The translations under genes were made by a program, and so were the position numbers. The notes beneath the pieces were generated by a model. The model made no database searches, had not been told where the DNA came from, and was given only the letters and a program-made list of their open reading frames with translations. Positions 14,721 to 22,751 of a stretch of 22,751 bases of DNA are shown one piece after another. The first letter of the stretch is position 1. The number at the start of each line of letters is the position of its first letter. Source of the DNA: Actinomycetota bacterium (GTDB lineage: Bacteria; Actinomycetota; UBA4738; HRBIN12); NCBI GenBank assembly GCA_005885325.1, contig VAYX01000031.1, forward strand, positions 1 through 22,751, in the 5' to 3' direction.

Positions 14721-15676
14721 GTCCGCTCGGCGAGCGCCCGCTCGCCCGTGATGGCCAACACCAGGGCGGGCAGCACGACATCGCCGGTGGCGCCCGACTT
14801 CAATGCCCGGTCGGCCTCGACCACTCGATCGTGGATGTCGACCAGCTCCTCCATCGAGAACCGCCGGGCGCTCTCCCGGTACCGGCGAGCCTGCCACTCG
14901 AACCGGAGGCCGGCTGCGCGCGCCAGATCGCCCGGCGGCATCCGGTCGGGCAGCGATCGCACCCGGACCAGGTCCCGCAGGCGGGACGCGATGCCGCCCA
15001 GGATGGGAAGCGCATCCGCGCCCGACTGGAGCAGGGTGGCGAGCGACCGCATGGCCCCCGGAAGGTCCCGGGCGAAGGCTCGGTCGCAGAGGTCCCACAC
15101 GTGCTGGTCCCCAAGGCCCCGGAACTGCTCGGCAACGAGCTGCCTGGTGACCCGGGTTCCGGCGAACGCCGAACCGAGCTGGTCGAGCGCCTGGTCCAGG
15201 GTGGCGGGGTCCTCGCCCAACCGCTCCACGAGCGCGCTCGACGCATCCGGGGCGAGCTCGAGCGCCTTCGCCTTGGCCCTTCTGCCCACCCACGCCGGGA
15301 GGTCCTTGCGAGCCACCTTGACCTCGCGGACCTCGCCGATCGGCTGGACCAGCTTCACCAGCCCCGCCGGTACCCGGCCCCGCTCCCCCACGGTTGCCGA
15401 GAGGACGAGCGTCGCGTCCGGCGACGGGGCGGCGAGGTAGGCGGCCAACTCTCGCGACGCGTCCTCGGGGAGATGCCGGGCATCGGTGACCAGCAAGGCC
15501 CGCGGCTCGCCGAACAGCGACGGGGTGGACAGGTCGGCCGTCTCGCCGCCCTGCCAGTCACCCGCCTCGATCTCGCGAGGCTGGACCCCCTGGCCGAAGA
15601 TCTCCAGGGCGGCCAGCCGAAGGAGGAACGGATCCTCCCCCCACACGAGGTGGACGGGTGCCCCGGCCGGGGTCAT
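14717..15676 (-). CDS. holA: DNA polymerase III subunit delta
   Basis: The clamp-loader delta subunit, which opens the beta sliding clamp during DNA replication. 319 aa with the usual divergent family pattern: N-terminal AAA+-like domain starting VHLVWGEDPFLLRLAAL, a DLSTPSLFGEPRALLVTDA segment near residue 50, VKVARKDLPAWVGRRAKAKAL near 125, LGEDPATLDQALDQL, and C-terminal collar LPILGGIASRLRDLVRVRSL. Family motifs are weak by nature, but position between comEC and rpsT is strongly diagnostic. ATG at 15676 lies 22 bp after comEC with no strong ribosome binding site. The stop shares CTAG with rpsT. Confidence 0.93.
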   Translation of the reverse strand: MTPAGAPVHLVWGEDPFLLRLAALEIFGQGVQPREIEAGDWQGGETADLSTPSLFGEPRALLVTDARHLPEDASRELAAYLAAPSPDATLVLSATVGERGRVPAGLVKLVQPIGEVREVKVARKDLPAWVGRRAKAKALELAPDASSALVERLGEDPATLDQALDQLGSAFAGTRVTRQLVAEQFRGLGDQHVWDLCDRAFARDLPGAMRSLATLLQSGADALPILGGIASRLRDLVRVRSLPDRMPPGDLARAAGLRFEWQARRYRESARRFSMEELVDIHDRVVEADRALKSGATGDVVLPALVLAITGERALAERT

Positions 15677-15698
15677 CGGGTCTGTTCGGGGACGAGCG

Positions 15699-18095
15699 TC
15701 ACGCCGCGGATTCTACGAGCAGCCCTCCGGGGTCGAAGGTCACCGTGATGTCGCCGGCCAGATCCGTTCGGAGCACCCGGGCCCCGGTAGCGCGCAGCTC
15801 CTCGAGCGTCGCGGGCACCGGGTGTCCGTAGTCGTTCGGGCCCACGCTGACCACCGCGAGCTCGGGATCCACCGCCTCGAAGAAGGCGGGAAGCGATGTC
15901 GCCGCCCCGTGGTGTGGGACCTTCAGCAGCTCGGCCCGAAGGTCAGCCTCGGCGTCGAGCATCTCCTGCTGGGCGGGTTCCTCCGGTTCGGTGGCGAACA
16001 GGATCCGATCCTCTCCGTGCTCGATCATGATCACGAGCGCGTCGTTGTTCGGGTCCGACTCCGTGCCGGTGAAGCATCTCGAGGGCGAGAGCACGTCGAG
16101 ATGGACGTCGCCGACGGTGAGCGCGTCTCCCGTCCGGGGATGGCGAACGGGGATGCCCTCCTCGCGAGCGGCGAGCAGCAGGTTGGCGTAGATCGGCGAG
16201 GGATCCGGGCACCCCGGCTCGAGGAGGAGGCCGACCGGGAACCTGGCGAACACGGCCGGGAACCCCACGATGTGATCGGCATGGGGATGGGAAGCGATCG
16301 CCACGTCGAGCCGCTTCACCCCGAGCGCCGACAGCTTGGTCGCCACCTGCTCGGGATCGGGGCCACCGTCGATCAGGATGCTCGCGCCAGCGGGGGTGGT
16401 CACGAGTGCGGCGTCGCCCTCGCCGACGGATAAGAAATGGATGACGAGGTGCGACGGTGGCCCGGCCGAGAGGGCGGTGACCCAGACGAACAACGGGACG
16501 AGCGCGCCGCCGGCCATGACGGCGGCGCGCGGGAGCCGGCGGCCGGACCGCAGCCACCACGCCGAGGCGCACACGAGCAGCCCCCCGACGACGAGTGGCA
16601 CGAGGCCGCCGCTCGACGTGATCCATGCCACCGGCGCGGTGGCCAGCCGATCGGCGACGAGCTCCAGGTAGCGCATGGGTATGAGGGCAGCCATCGCGAG
16701 CGCCCGCCCGATCGGCATGAGGACCACGCCCGTCGCGCCCGCGGCAAGCCCGAAAAGGAGTGCCGGAGAGACCGCGGGGAACGCGAGCAGGTTCGCGGCG
16801 ATGGTGACCCCCGGAACCTCGTGGAAGTGGAACAGCAGGATCGGCGTCACGCCCATCTGCGCCGCGAGCGAGGTCCCGGCGGCGATCGCGACCGGACGGG
16901 GAAGGAACCGCAGCCGGCCCGCGAGCGGCGTGGCCAGCGCGACCATCCCCGCGGTCGCGGCCACCGAGAGCTGGAAGCCGATGGACCACACGAGTGCTGG
17001 ATCGACCACCAGCAGGATCAGCACCGCGCCGGCCAGGATCGACGCGGCGCTCCGGGGCCGCCCCAGCAGGACGCCGAAGAGCGTGAGCCCGGCCATCACG
17101 CCGGCGCGCATCACCGACGGCTCTCCACCGGTGAGGACGACGAAGAACAGCACGGTGCCGCCTGCGAGGAGGAACCGGGGGACACGCGATAGCCGCAACG
17201 CCATGGCCAGGCCGAGCACCGGCCCGAGGACCATGGCCACGTTCTCTCCGGACACCACCAGGAGGTGACCCAATCCGGTCGCCTGGAAGTCCCGGGCCAG
17301 GGCCGGATCGAGTCGTGAATCGTCCCCCAAGGCCAGGCCCATCAGCAGGCCGGCCTCGCGTGGAGGGAACAGCCTGCCGATGGACCGACCGACGAACGAG
17401 CGGAACGACTGGGCGGCCCGCACGAACGGGTTGGACGATGGGCCCAAGCGGCGGAAGGTTGTCACCCGGATCTCCGCGGCGATGGCCTGTCGGGCCAGGG
17501 CATCGGCGAACTCGGGGTCCTCCGGAACCAGGATCCGGCCTTCGAGCAGGACCCGGTCGCCTCGCACGGCGGGCGGCGGGCGGTCCGGCCCCAGGACCCA
17601 CAGCGATTCGTGCACCGCGGCGGCCGTGCCCTCCCACTCGACCCGACCCGCGTCGATCACCGCCGACCACCCGGAGATCTGCGCCGACGGATCGGTTCGG
17701 AGCACGCCTTGCACGAAGACCCGCTCCGAGGCCAGGCGGGCGAGGAGGGAACCGGCCACCTTGTGTGCGTGTGCGCCTCCCCACCCCACGGCCAGGAGGA
17801 ACACGCCGAGCGCCGCGAGGAGGGGGGCGGCGGCGGGCGGGCCCCGGCCCGTCCGCCGCCGCCCCACCGTCACCGCCGCCACGGCCCTCAGCTCCCGATC
17901 GGGCCTGACCAGGCCGGCCTGACCCAATGGATCGGGAGCCTCCCGGTCGCCCGGGGCCAGCACTAGGGACGACCCGAGCGCGATCGCTCCGGCCAGCAGC
18001 CATGACCACACCGGCATTCGATCCCCGAGAGACGGGCGGACCAGGAGGCCGGCCCAGAACGCGGCGCCGGCGACCGGCAGGATCCAGGCGCTCAC
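15699..18095 (-). CDS. comEC: ComEC/Rec2-type competence protein: DNA-uptake channel with metallo-beta-lactamase-like domain
   Basis: An integral membrane protein thought to carry single-stranded DNA across the cytoplasmic membrane in natural transformation. 798 aa. N-terminal TM helices and an OB-like region (about 110-215) precede the Competence domain with GLALGDDSRL, GLGHLLVVSGENVAMV and many TM helices (about 240-540). A C-terminal metallo-beta-lactamase-like domain follows, with HFLSVGEGDAALVTTPAGASILIDGG and the metal motif HPHADH (603-608). PHHGAATSLP and VVSVGPNDYGHP are also present. Where the family usually has TGD (metal-ligand Asp), this protein reads ATE (Glu703). GTG start at 18095 overlaps the comEA stop as GTGA. 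No pilus or other uptake genes lie nearby. Confidence 0.95.
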   Translation of the reverse strand: MSAWILPVAGAAFWAGLLVRPSLGDRMPVWSWLLAGAIALGSSLVLAPGDREAPDPLGQAGLVRPDRELRAVAAVTVGRRRTGRGPPAAAPLLAALGVFLLAVGWGGAHAHKVAGSLLARLASERVFVQGVLRTDPSAQISGWSAVIDAGRVEWEGTAAAVHESLWVLGPDRPPPAVRGDRVLLEGRILVPEDPEFADALARQAIAAEIRVTTFRRLGPSSNPFVRAAQSFRSFVGRSIGRLFPPREAGLLMGLALGDDSRLDPALARDFQATGLGHLLVVSGENVAMVLGPVLGLAMALRLSRVPRFLLAGGTVLFFVVLTGGEPSVMRAGVMAGLTLFGVLLGRPRSAASILAGAVLILLVVDPALVWSIGFQLSVAATAGMVALATPLAGRLRFLPRPVAIAAGTSLAAQMGVTPILLFHFHEVPGVTIAANLLAFPAVSPALLFGLAAGATGVVLMPIGRALAMAALIPMRYLELVADRLATAPVAWITSSGGLVPLVVGGLLVCASAWWLRSGRRLPRAAVMAGGALVPLFVWVTALSAGPPSHLVIHFLSVGEGDAALVTTPAGASILIDGGPDPEQVATKLSALGVKRLDVAIASHPHADHIVGFPAVFARFPVGLLLEPGCPDPSPIYANLLLAAREEGIPVRHPRTGDALTVGDVHLDVLSPSRCFTGTESDPNNDALVIMIEHGEDRILFATEPEEPAQQEMLDAEADLRAELLKVPHHGAATSLPAFFEAVDPELAVVSVGPNDYGHPVPATLEELRATGARVLRTDLAGDITVTFDPGGLLVESAA

Positions 18096-18727
18096 ACGGT
18101 CACGAGGTCGCGGATGTTCTCCAGCGTGACCTCGCCGATCCCGCTCACGTCGAGCAGGTCGTCCACCGATCCGAACGGTCCGTTCGCCGTCCGGTAGTCC
18201 ACGATCCGCTGGGCGATGACCTCGCCAACCCCGGGGAGGGCCTCGAGCTCAGTGGCGGATGCTGCGTTGATGTTCACCTTCGATGGCGTGGCGCCGCTGC
18301 CCACCGAGCCCACCGGGCCCGAGGCCTGTCTCCTCGGCACCAGGATCTGCGTGCCGTCCGCGAGCGGCGCGGCCAGGTTCAGCGCATCGAGCGCCGCGCC
18401 AGGCCTGGCCCCGCCCGCCGCCTCGATGGCGTCGATGACCCGATCGCCGTCGTGGAACTCGTAGACCCCCGGACGGCGAACCCAGCCCGCCACGTCGACC
18501 AGGATCGGAACCACGTCCGGCGAGCTGGTCGCCGAAGCGGCGGGCGCCGGCAACGCGGTCGCCGCCCGGACCTCGACCGGACGCGGGAGCGAGCGCGCGT
18601 ACCACAGGCCGGCGCCGCCGACGGTGATGGCCACCAGCGCCACCAGTCCTCCGAGCTCGGCGCGGGACAACCCGGACAGTCGGTCGCGAAGCGTTGGCTC
18701 GACACCTCCATCTCCGGGCGCGTTCAC
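18092..18727 (-). CDS. comEA: ComEA-type DNA-binding competence protein
   Basis: A membrane-anchored DNA receptor that hands DNA to ComEC. 211 aa: a short cytoplasmic N-terminus, one TM helix (about 25-45, ending WYARSL), a SLBB domain (about 75-130; VDVAGWVRRPGVYEF, DRVIDAIEAAGGA), and a helix-hairpin-helix DNA-binding domain (about 148-211; VNINAASATELEALPGVGEVIAQRIVDYR, VSGIGEVTLENIRDLV). The start is GTG at 18727. No clear Shine-Dalgarno precedes it and no better in-frame start exists. It lies 65 bp after the histidine kinase stop and is coupled to comEC. Confidence 0.95.
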   Translation of the reverse strand: MNAPGDGGVEPTLRDRLSGLSRAELGGLVALVAITVGGAGLWYARSLPRPVEVRAATALPAPAASATSSPDVVPILVDVAGWVRRPGVYEFHDGDRVIDAIEAAGGARPGAALDALNLAAPLADGTQILVPRRQASGPVGSVGSGATPSKVNINAASATELEALPGVGEVIAQRIVDYRTANGPFGSVDDLLDVSGIGEVTLENIRDLVTV

Positions 18728-18792
18728 CCGATCGTCGAGAGGGAGGGGCGGCCGAACCTAGCAGGATGCGGGAACGGCTGCTGTGAGCCAGG

Positions 18793-20139
18793 TCACACAG
18801 TGGTGGTGGCGGCGGGCCGATCGGCGGAGACCGGCTGCTCCCCCTCCGTCTGGGGGATCGTGAAGGTGAAGTCGGCCCCCCCGCCCGGTGCCTCGTCCAC
18901 CCGGATGGTCCCGCCATGGGCCTCGACCAGACTGCGGGTGATGTACAGCCCGAGCCCGGCGCCGGGCTTCTGAGGCTTCTCGCCAAGCCGCTTGAACCGG
19001 TCGAACACCTCCGCCCGGCGTTCCTTTGGGATCCCCGGGCCTTCGTCGCGAACGCTCACGGAAATCGCGGAGGGACCCTCGGTCACCGTGACGAAGATCG
19101 GGCCGTCCGGCGGCGAGTACTTCCGGGCGTTGTCGATGAGGTTCGTGAGCACCCGGACCATCTGATCGGCGTCACACCGGATGGTCTGGACGCCGCCGAG
19201 ATCGGCCTGGACACGGTCGGCGGTGCGCGAAACCTGGATGGCCTGTGATATGAGCCAGTCGGCCTCGATCGCCTGCACGTCGAGCCGCAGGGCGCCGTCC
19301 TCGATCCGGGCCACGGTGAGGAGGTCGTCGACCAGGCGAGCCAGCCGCTGGGCCTGGGTCTCCGCACCGGCCAGCAATTCCTCCCGAAGCGCGGGGTCCA
19401 GGCCGTCCCCGTGGGTCCGAAGCGTGCTGAGCACCCCGAGGATCGAGGCGAGCGGCGTCCGGAACTCGTGGGAAGCGACCGCCACGAACTCCGACTTGGC
19501 CAGGTCGACCTCGCGCAGCCTGGCCACGAGCGCCTGCTCCTCGGCGAGCGCGCGGGAGCGATCCTCGGCGATCTCGGCGAGGAGCTCCCGCTGCACCTGG
19601 TGGGTCCTGCGCTGCTGGGCCAGCACGCCGAGGGCGAACCCGGCGATGGCGAGCAGCGGCAGCCGGGACATGAGGACGGCCCGGGAGACCCCGCCGTTGA
19701 TGCTGAGGACGATCACGTAGAGCACAGCCAGCCCCAGGGCCGAGAAGAGGGTCTCCATCAGGCTGAACCGCATGGCCACCGCGATGAGCGCGATCAGGTA
19801 CAGGGTCCAGTACTCGCTGTCGGTGCCGCCGGTGGCCACGCACCACAGGGTGATGAGCGTGGCGTCGACGAGCAGGGTGGCGGCGCGGAACCTGTTCGCC
19901 GACATGGCCTCGTACGGGCGGGCGAGGAGCGACCAGAACGCACATACGGCCGCCAGGACGAGGACCGACAGGGCCAGGGGACGGACGGCCGGGCGGATCC
20001 CGGTCGAGCTGAGGTACACGACGGCTACGACGGCCACGACCGCCATGCGCACGAGCGCGATGGATCGCTCCGTCCGGCACTCCTCTGGGGACAGCGCCCC
20101 CCGTGAAGCGCCGGTCCCGGAGGTATCGGACCGGCTCAT
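18793..20139 (-). CDS. Membrane sensor histidine kinase, orphan
   Basis: A two-component sensor kinase, 448 aa. About six TM helices fill residues 30-190 with almost no extracytoplasmic domain, suggesting sensing in or near the membrane. A helical linker follows, then HisKA with the phospho-acceptor His224 in SHEFRTPLASI and HATPase_c with N-box NLIDNARKY (333-), G1 DEGPGIP (365-) and G2 GAGLGLYI. All catalytic boxes look intact. ATG at 20139 was chosen because a GTGGGGGA site abuts it; the longer ATG at 20232 adds 31 non-conserved residues reading through the intergenic repeat. No response regulator is adjacent: neighbours are leuS (117 bp upstream) and comEA (65 bp downstream). Signal and partner are unknown. 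Confidence 0.94.
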   Translation of the reverse strand: MSRSDTSGTGASRGALSPEECRTERSIALVRMAVVAVVAVVYLSSTGIRPAVRPLALSVLVLAAVCAFWSLLARPYEAMSANRFRAATLLVDATLITLWCVATGGTDSEYWTLYLIALIAVAMRFSLMETLFSALGLAVLYVIVLSINGGVSRAVLMSRLPLLAIAGFALGVLAQQRRTHQVQRELLAEIAEDRSRALAEEQALVARLREVDLAKSEFVAVASHEFRTPLASILGVLSTLRTHGDGLDPALREELLAGAETQAQRLARLVDDLLTVARIEDGALRLDVQAIEADWLISQAIQVSRTADRVQADLGGVQTIRCDADQMVRVLTNLIDNARKYSPPDGPIFVTVTEGPSAISVSVRDEGPGIPKERRAEVFDRFKRLGEKPQKPGAGLGLYITRSLVEAHGGTIRVDEAPGGGADFTFTIPQTEGEQPVSADRPAATTTV

Positions 20140-20165
20140 TCCCCCACCCGTCGAGAAAGGGCAGA

Positions 20166-20188
20166 TACCCGAAACCGGGTACCCGAAA
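20166..20188. repeat. 9-bp direct repeat upstream of the histidine kinase gene
   Basis: TACCCGAAA occurs at 20166-20174 and 20180-20188 (14-bp period), within the 117-bp leuS-kinase gap and 27 bp upstream of the kinase start. The spacer CCGGG makes the palindrome CGGGTACCCG with the second copy (20177-20186). It could be a regulator-binding site; no known operator was recognised. Confidence 0.5.
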
Positions 20189-20256
20189 GGGATATCGGAC
20201 CCTCGCCGGGATGGGTTGAGCCGAAGTGCCACCCCTGCGGCCGCTCCCGGGCGGTG

Positions 20257-22701
20257 TCAGCCTGAGGTGACGATGTTGACCAGGCGGGGAGGCCGGACGA
20301 TCACCTGGCTGACCCGTCGCCCGTCGAGGAACCGCCGGGCGTTCTCCGAGGCCAGGGCGAGCTCTCGACAGGTCGCCTCGTCGGCCGAGGCGTCGACCCC
20401 CAGGCGGTCCCGGACCTTCCCGTCCACCTGGACCACCAGGGTCACCCGCTCCTGGCGGGCGAGCTCGGGGTCGAACGACGGCCACGAGGAGACGTGAACG
20501 CTCGTCTGGTTCCCGAGGGCCTCCCGCCACAGCTCATCGGCCAGGAACGGCGCGAGGGGCCCCAGCATCTGCGCCACGGCCGAGGCCGCGTCGCGAGCGC
20601 CCTCGCCCCCGTCAAGGGCCGAGCGGATCGCATTCGTCAGGACCTGGAGCTTGGAGATGGCGACGTTGAACCGGAACCGCTCGAGGTCCTCCGTCACGCC
20701 CTCGATCGTCCGGTGCATGAGCCGGGTCAGCTCCTCCGGCTGGGCAGCCTCCCGTTCGGCGGCCTCCCACACCGCGGTGTGGACCCGTCCGAGCCACGCG
20801 TTCATCGGGGGACGCCGGTCGAGCGGCGGCGCGATGAGCTGCCAGTCGATGTCGTCCTCGAACGGCCCGGCGAACAGCAAGGTCAGGCGCACGGCGTCGG
20901 ACCCCCACCGCTCCACGAACGGCATGGGTCCGACCAGGTTCCCCTTCGACTTGCTCATCGAGGCTCCCCCGAAGATCACCTGCCCCTGGTTCATCATGCG
21001 AGGGAAGGGCTCGGTGAAGCCGACCATGCCCATGTCGTGGAGGACCTTGGTGAAGAACCGGGAGTAGAGCAGGTGGAGGATGGCGTGCTCGACCCCGCCC
21101 GTGTACTGGTCGACCGGCATCCATCTCGCCACATCGGCCGGGTCGAACGGTGCCGAGGTCTCATACGGCGAGCAGTACCGGAAGAAGTACCAGGACGAGT
21201 CCACGAACGTGTCCATCGTGTCGGTGTCGCGCCGCGCCGGCTTGCCGCACGTCGGGCAGGCCACGTTGACGAAGCCCGGATGCCGGGCGAGCGGTGACTC
21301 GCCCCCAAGGCGGAAGTCGACGTCATCCGGCAGGAGCACCGGAAGATCGCCCTCCGGCACGGCGACCTCGCCATGCTCGTCGCAGTGGATGATGGGGATC
21401 GGCGCGCCCCAGTACCGCTGTCGCGAGATCAGCCAGTCGCGCAAGCGGTACGTGACTGCGGCCCGTCCCTTGCCCTGTTCCTCCAGCCACCTCGTCACCG
21501 CCGCGATGCTCTCCGGCGAGCGGACCCCGTCGAAGGGTCCCGAATTCACCATGACCCCCTCATGGTCGTAGGCCTCGGTCATCGTCTCGGGGTCGCGCGC
21601 CTCGCCCTCCGGCTGGACGACGACGCGGACGGGGAGCCCGTGGGCCTTGGCGAACTCGAAGTCGCGCTGGTCGTGGGCGGGGACGCCCATCACCGCCCCC
21701 GTGCCGTACTCCATCAGGACGTACGGCGCGACGAAGCACGGCACTTTCTCCCCGTTCACCGGGTTGACGGCGTGTACCCCGAGGGGCACGCCCTCCCGGC
21801 TCTCAGCCTGCTCCCGGTTGGTGAGCGGCGTGGCCTGAAGTGCGTCGGCCATGGCCTTCACCTCTGCCGAGGTTCCACCGGCCTCAGCCAGCTTCGTCAC
21901 CAGCGGATGCTCCACGGCGAACACGAAGAACGTGACCCCCCAGAGCGTGTCCGGCCGGGTGGTGAACACCTCGACCTTGTCTCCGGTCTCGGCGATCTCG
22001 AACTCCACCCCCGCGCCCTCCGAGCGCCCGATCCAGTTCCGCTGCATGGTGATGACGCGATCCGGCCAGTCCACCAACTCCTCCACGTCGTCCAGGAGGC
22101 GCTGGGCGTAGTCGGTGATCTTGAAGAACCACTGGGTCAGGTCCTTGCGGATCACCGCCGTGCCGCACCGCTCGCAGTGCCCGTTGATCACCTGCTCGTT
22201 GGCCAGGACGGTCTGGTCCTTGGGGCACCAGTTGGCCGGTGCCAGCTTGCGGTACGCCAGGCCTCGCTGGAAGAGCTTCACGAACAGCCACTGGGTCCAT
22301 CGGTAGTACTCGGGATCGCACGTGTTGAACTGCCGGCTCCAGTCGAACGACATCCCCATCCGCCGGAGCGAGCTTCGCTGCTGCTCGATGTTGGCGTACG
22401 TCCATTCCTTCGGGTGGACGCCCCGCTTGATCGCGGCGTTCTCCGCGGGGAGGCCGAACGCATCCCACCCGATCGGGTGCAGGACGTTGTGGCCACGCAT
22501 CCAGGCGAACCGAGCGACCGCATCGCCGCCGGAGAAGGCCTCCGCGTGGCCCATGTGCAGGTCCCCGGACGGGTACGGGAACATGTCGAGCGCGTAGAAC
22601 TTGGGCCGGGAGCCATCCTCGTCGTCGGCCCGGTACAGGCCCTCTGCCTCCCAGGCCGCCACCCATCGGGGCTCGATCGTTGCGGGGTCGTACCTGCGCA
22701 T
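20257..22701 (-). CDS. leuS: Leucyl-tRNA synthetase
   Basis: A class Ia aminoacyl-tRNA synthetase charging tRNA-Leu, with an editing domain that clears mis-charged non-cognate amino acids. 814 aa, bacterial type. HIGH motif is HMGH (49-52) in FPYPSGDLHMGHAEAFSGGD. The CP1 editing domain carries VEVFTTRPDTLWG and GTGAVMGVPAHDQRDFEF. DWLISRQRYWGAPIPI and TMDTFVDSSWYFFRY are typical. The KMSKS loop reads SMSKS (581-585); the first position varies in this class and the catalytic Lys584 is kept. An anticodon-binding helical domain and a VQVDGKVRDRL C-terminal domain follow. ATG at 22701 has no strong Shine-Dalgarno; a TACCAT -10-like hexamer lies 10 nt upstream. Confidence 0.98.
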   Translation of the reverse strand: MRRYDPATIEPRWVAAWEAEGLYRADDEDGSRPKFYALDMFPYPSGDLHMGHAEAFSGGDAVARFAWMRGHNVLHPIGWDAFGLPAENAAIKRGVHPKEWTYANIEQQRSSLRRMGMSFDWSRQFNTCDPEYYRWTQWLFVKLFQRGLAYRKLAPANWCPKDQTVLANEQVINGHCERCGTAVIRKDLTQWFFKITDYAQRLLDDVEELVDWPDRVITMQRNWIGRSEGAGVEFEIAETGDKVEVFTTRPDTLWGVTFFVFAVEHPLVTKLAEAGGTSAEVKAMADALQATPLTNREQAESREGVPLGVHAVNPVNGEKVPCFVAPYVLMEYGTGAVMGVPAHDQRDFEFAKAHGLPVRVVVQPEGEARDPETMTEAYDHEGVMVNSGPFDGVRSPESIAAVTRWLEEQGKGRAAVTYRLRDWLISRQRYWGAPIPIIHCDEHGEVAVPEGDLPVLLPDDVDFRLGGESPLARHPGFVNVACPTCGKPARRDTDTMDTFVDSSWYFFRYCSPYETSAPFDPADVARWMPVDQYTGGVEHAILHLLYSRFFTKVLHDMGMVGFTEPFPRMMNQGQVIFGGASMSKSKGNLVGPMPFVERWGSDAVRLTLLFAGPFEDDIDWQLIAPPLDRRPPMNAWLGRVHTAVWEAAEREAAQPEELTRLMHRTIEGVTEDLERFRFNVAISKLQVLTNAIRSALDGGEGARDAASAVAQMLGPLAPFLADELWREALGNQTSVHVSSWPSFDPELARQERVTLVVQVDGKVRDRLGVDASADEATCRELALASENARRFLDGRRVSQVIVRPPRLVNIVTSG

Positions 22702-22751
22702 CGTGCGCCCGATGGTACCTGAGCGGTGCCTGGATCCCCGAGAGCGGCTAG
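22702..22751. other. Upstream region of leuS, no gene seen
   Basis: Fifty bases before leuS to the window edge. Apart from a TANNNT-type hexamer (minus strand, 22717-22712) no promoter, terminator or T-box-like structure can be supported in the part visible. Confidence 0.4.

Noticed and set aside
12516..15293. 925-codon LepA with a long N-terminal extension
   Set aside because: The extension is out-of-frame holA and antisense rpsT; LepA homology begins at GTG 14354.
20140..20232. Histidine kinase starting at ATG 20232
   Set aside because: Adds 31 residues translated from the intergenic repeat region; ATG 20139 has an adjacent purine-rich ribosome site.
20234..20248. Possible leuS terminator hairpin (CCGC / GCGG)
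   Set aside because: A stem of only about four base pairs and no U-tract; not supportable as a terminator.

Overview
The window is GC-rich, densely coded chromosomal DNA with the gene content and order of a high-GC Gram-positive bacterium. It is probably an uncultured or poorly sampled member of the Actinomycetota. The reasons are frequent GTG starts, GTGA/ATGA start-stop overlaps between genes, an HrcA/CIRCE-controlled hrcA-dnaJ operon continuing into phoH-ybeY-corC-cdd, and the leuS / comEA-comEC-holA-rpsT-lepA-hemW block. This is inferred from gene content only; no rRNA or other phylogenetic marker was compared. I see no tRNA, rRNA, CRISPR array, insertion sequence or prophage, and no stretch over about 300 bases lacks a gene.

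Left part (1-9064), all leftward: a probable ten-gene operon reading hrcA, dnaJ, a HIT-family hydrolase, phoH, ybeY, a CNNM/CorC-type CBS membrane protein, cdd, deoC, an aldehyde dehydrogenase, and a degenerate aldehyde dehydrogenase-like protein that runs off the left edge. Spacing is tight (2-bp gaps, 4-8 bp overlaps). A CIRCE operator (9038-9064) sits just upstream of hrcA, so HrcA should autoregulate at least hrcA-dnaJ. The last part is a nucleoside salvage module: cytidine deaminase, deoxyribose-phosphate aldolase (releasing acetaldehyde), and an aldehyde dehydrogenase pair that could oxidise aldehyde products.

Middle (9083-11422), rightward: an ECF-type sigma factor, translationally overlapping a single-pass membrane protein with a short basic cytoplasmic tail, a six-bladed TolB-like propeller and a C-terminal domain with two DxDGDG-like repeats. 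It reads like a sigma / membrane-sensor (putative anti-sigma) pair inserted between hemW and hrcA, which are usually close neighbours. Its putative ECF promoter overlaps the hrcA promoter back to back.

Right part (11419-22701), leftward except rpsT: leuS, an orphan six-TM histidine kinase, comEA-comEC (DNA uptake), holA (DNA polymerase III delta), rpsT (rightward), lepA and hemW. The two convergent gene pairs (sensor/hemW and rpsT/holA) each end in a shared CTAG tetranucleotide, so their stop codons overlap.

Most noteworthy: (1) the sigma/propeller pair with overlapping divergent promoters and no standard start codon for the sigma factor; (2) the two-gene catalytic plus non-catalytic aldehyde dehydrogenase arrangement that resembles a split ALDH16; (3) an in-frame loss of about 13 residues in the cofactor-binding region of the catalytic aldehyde dehydrogenase.
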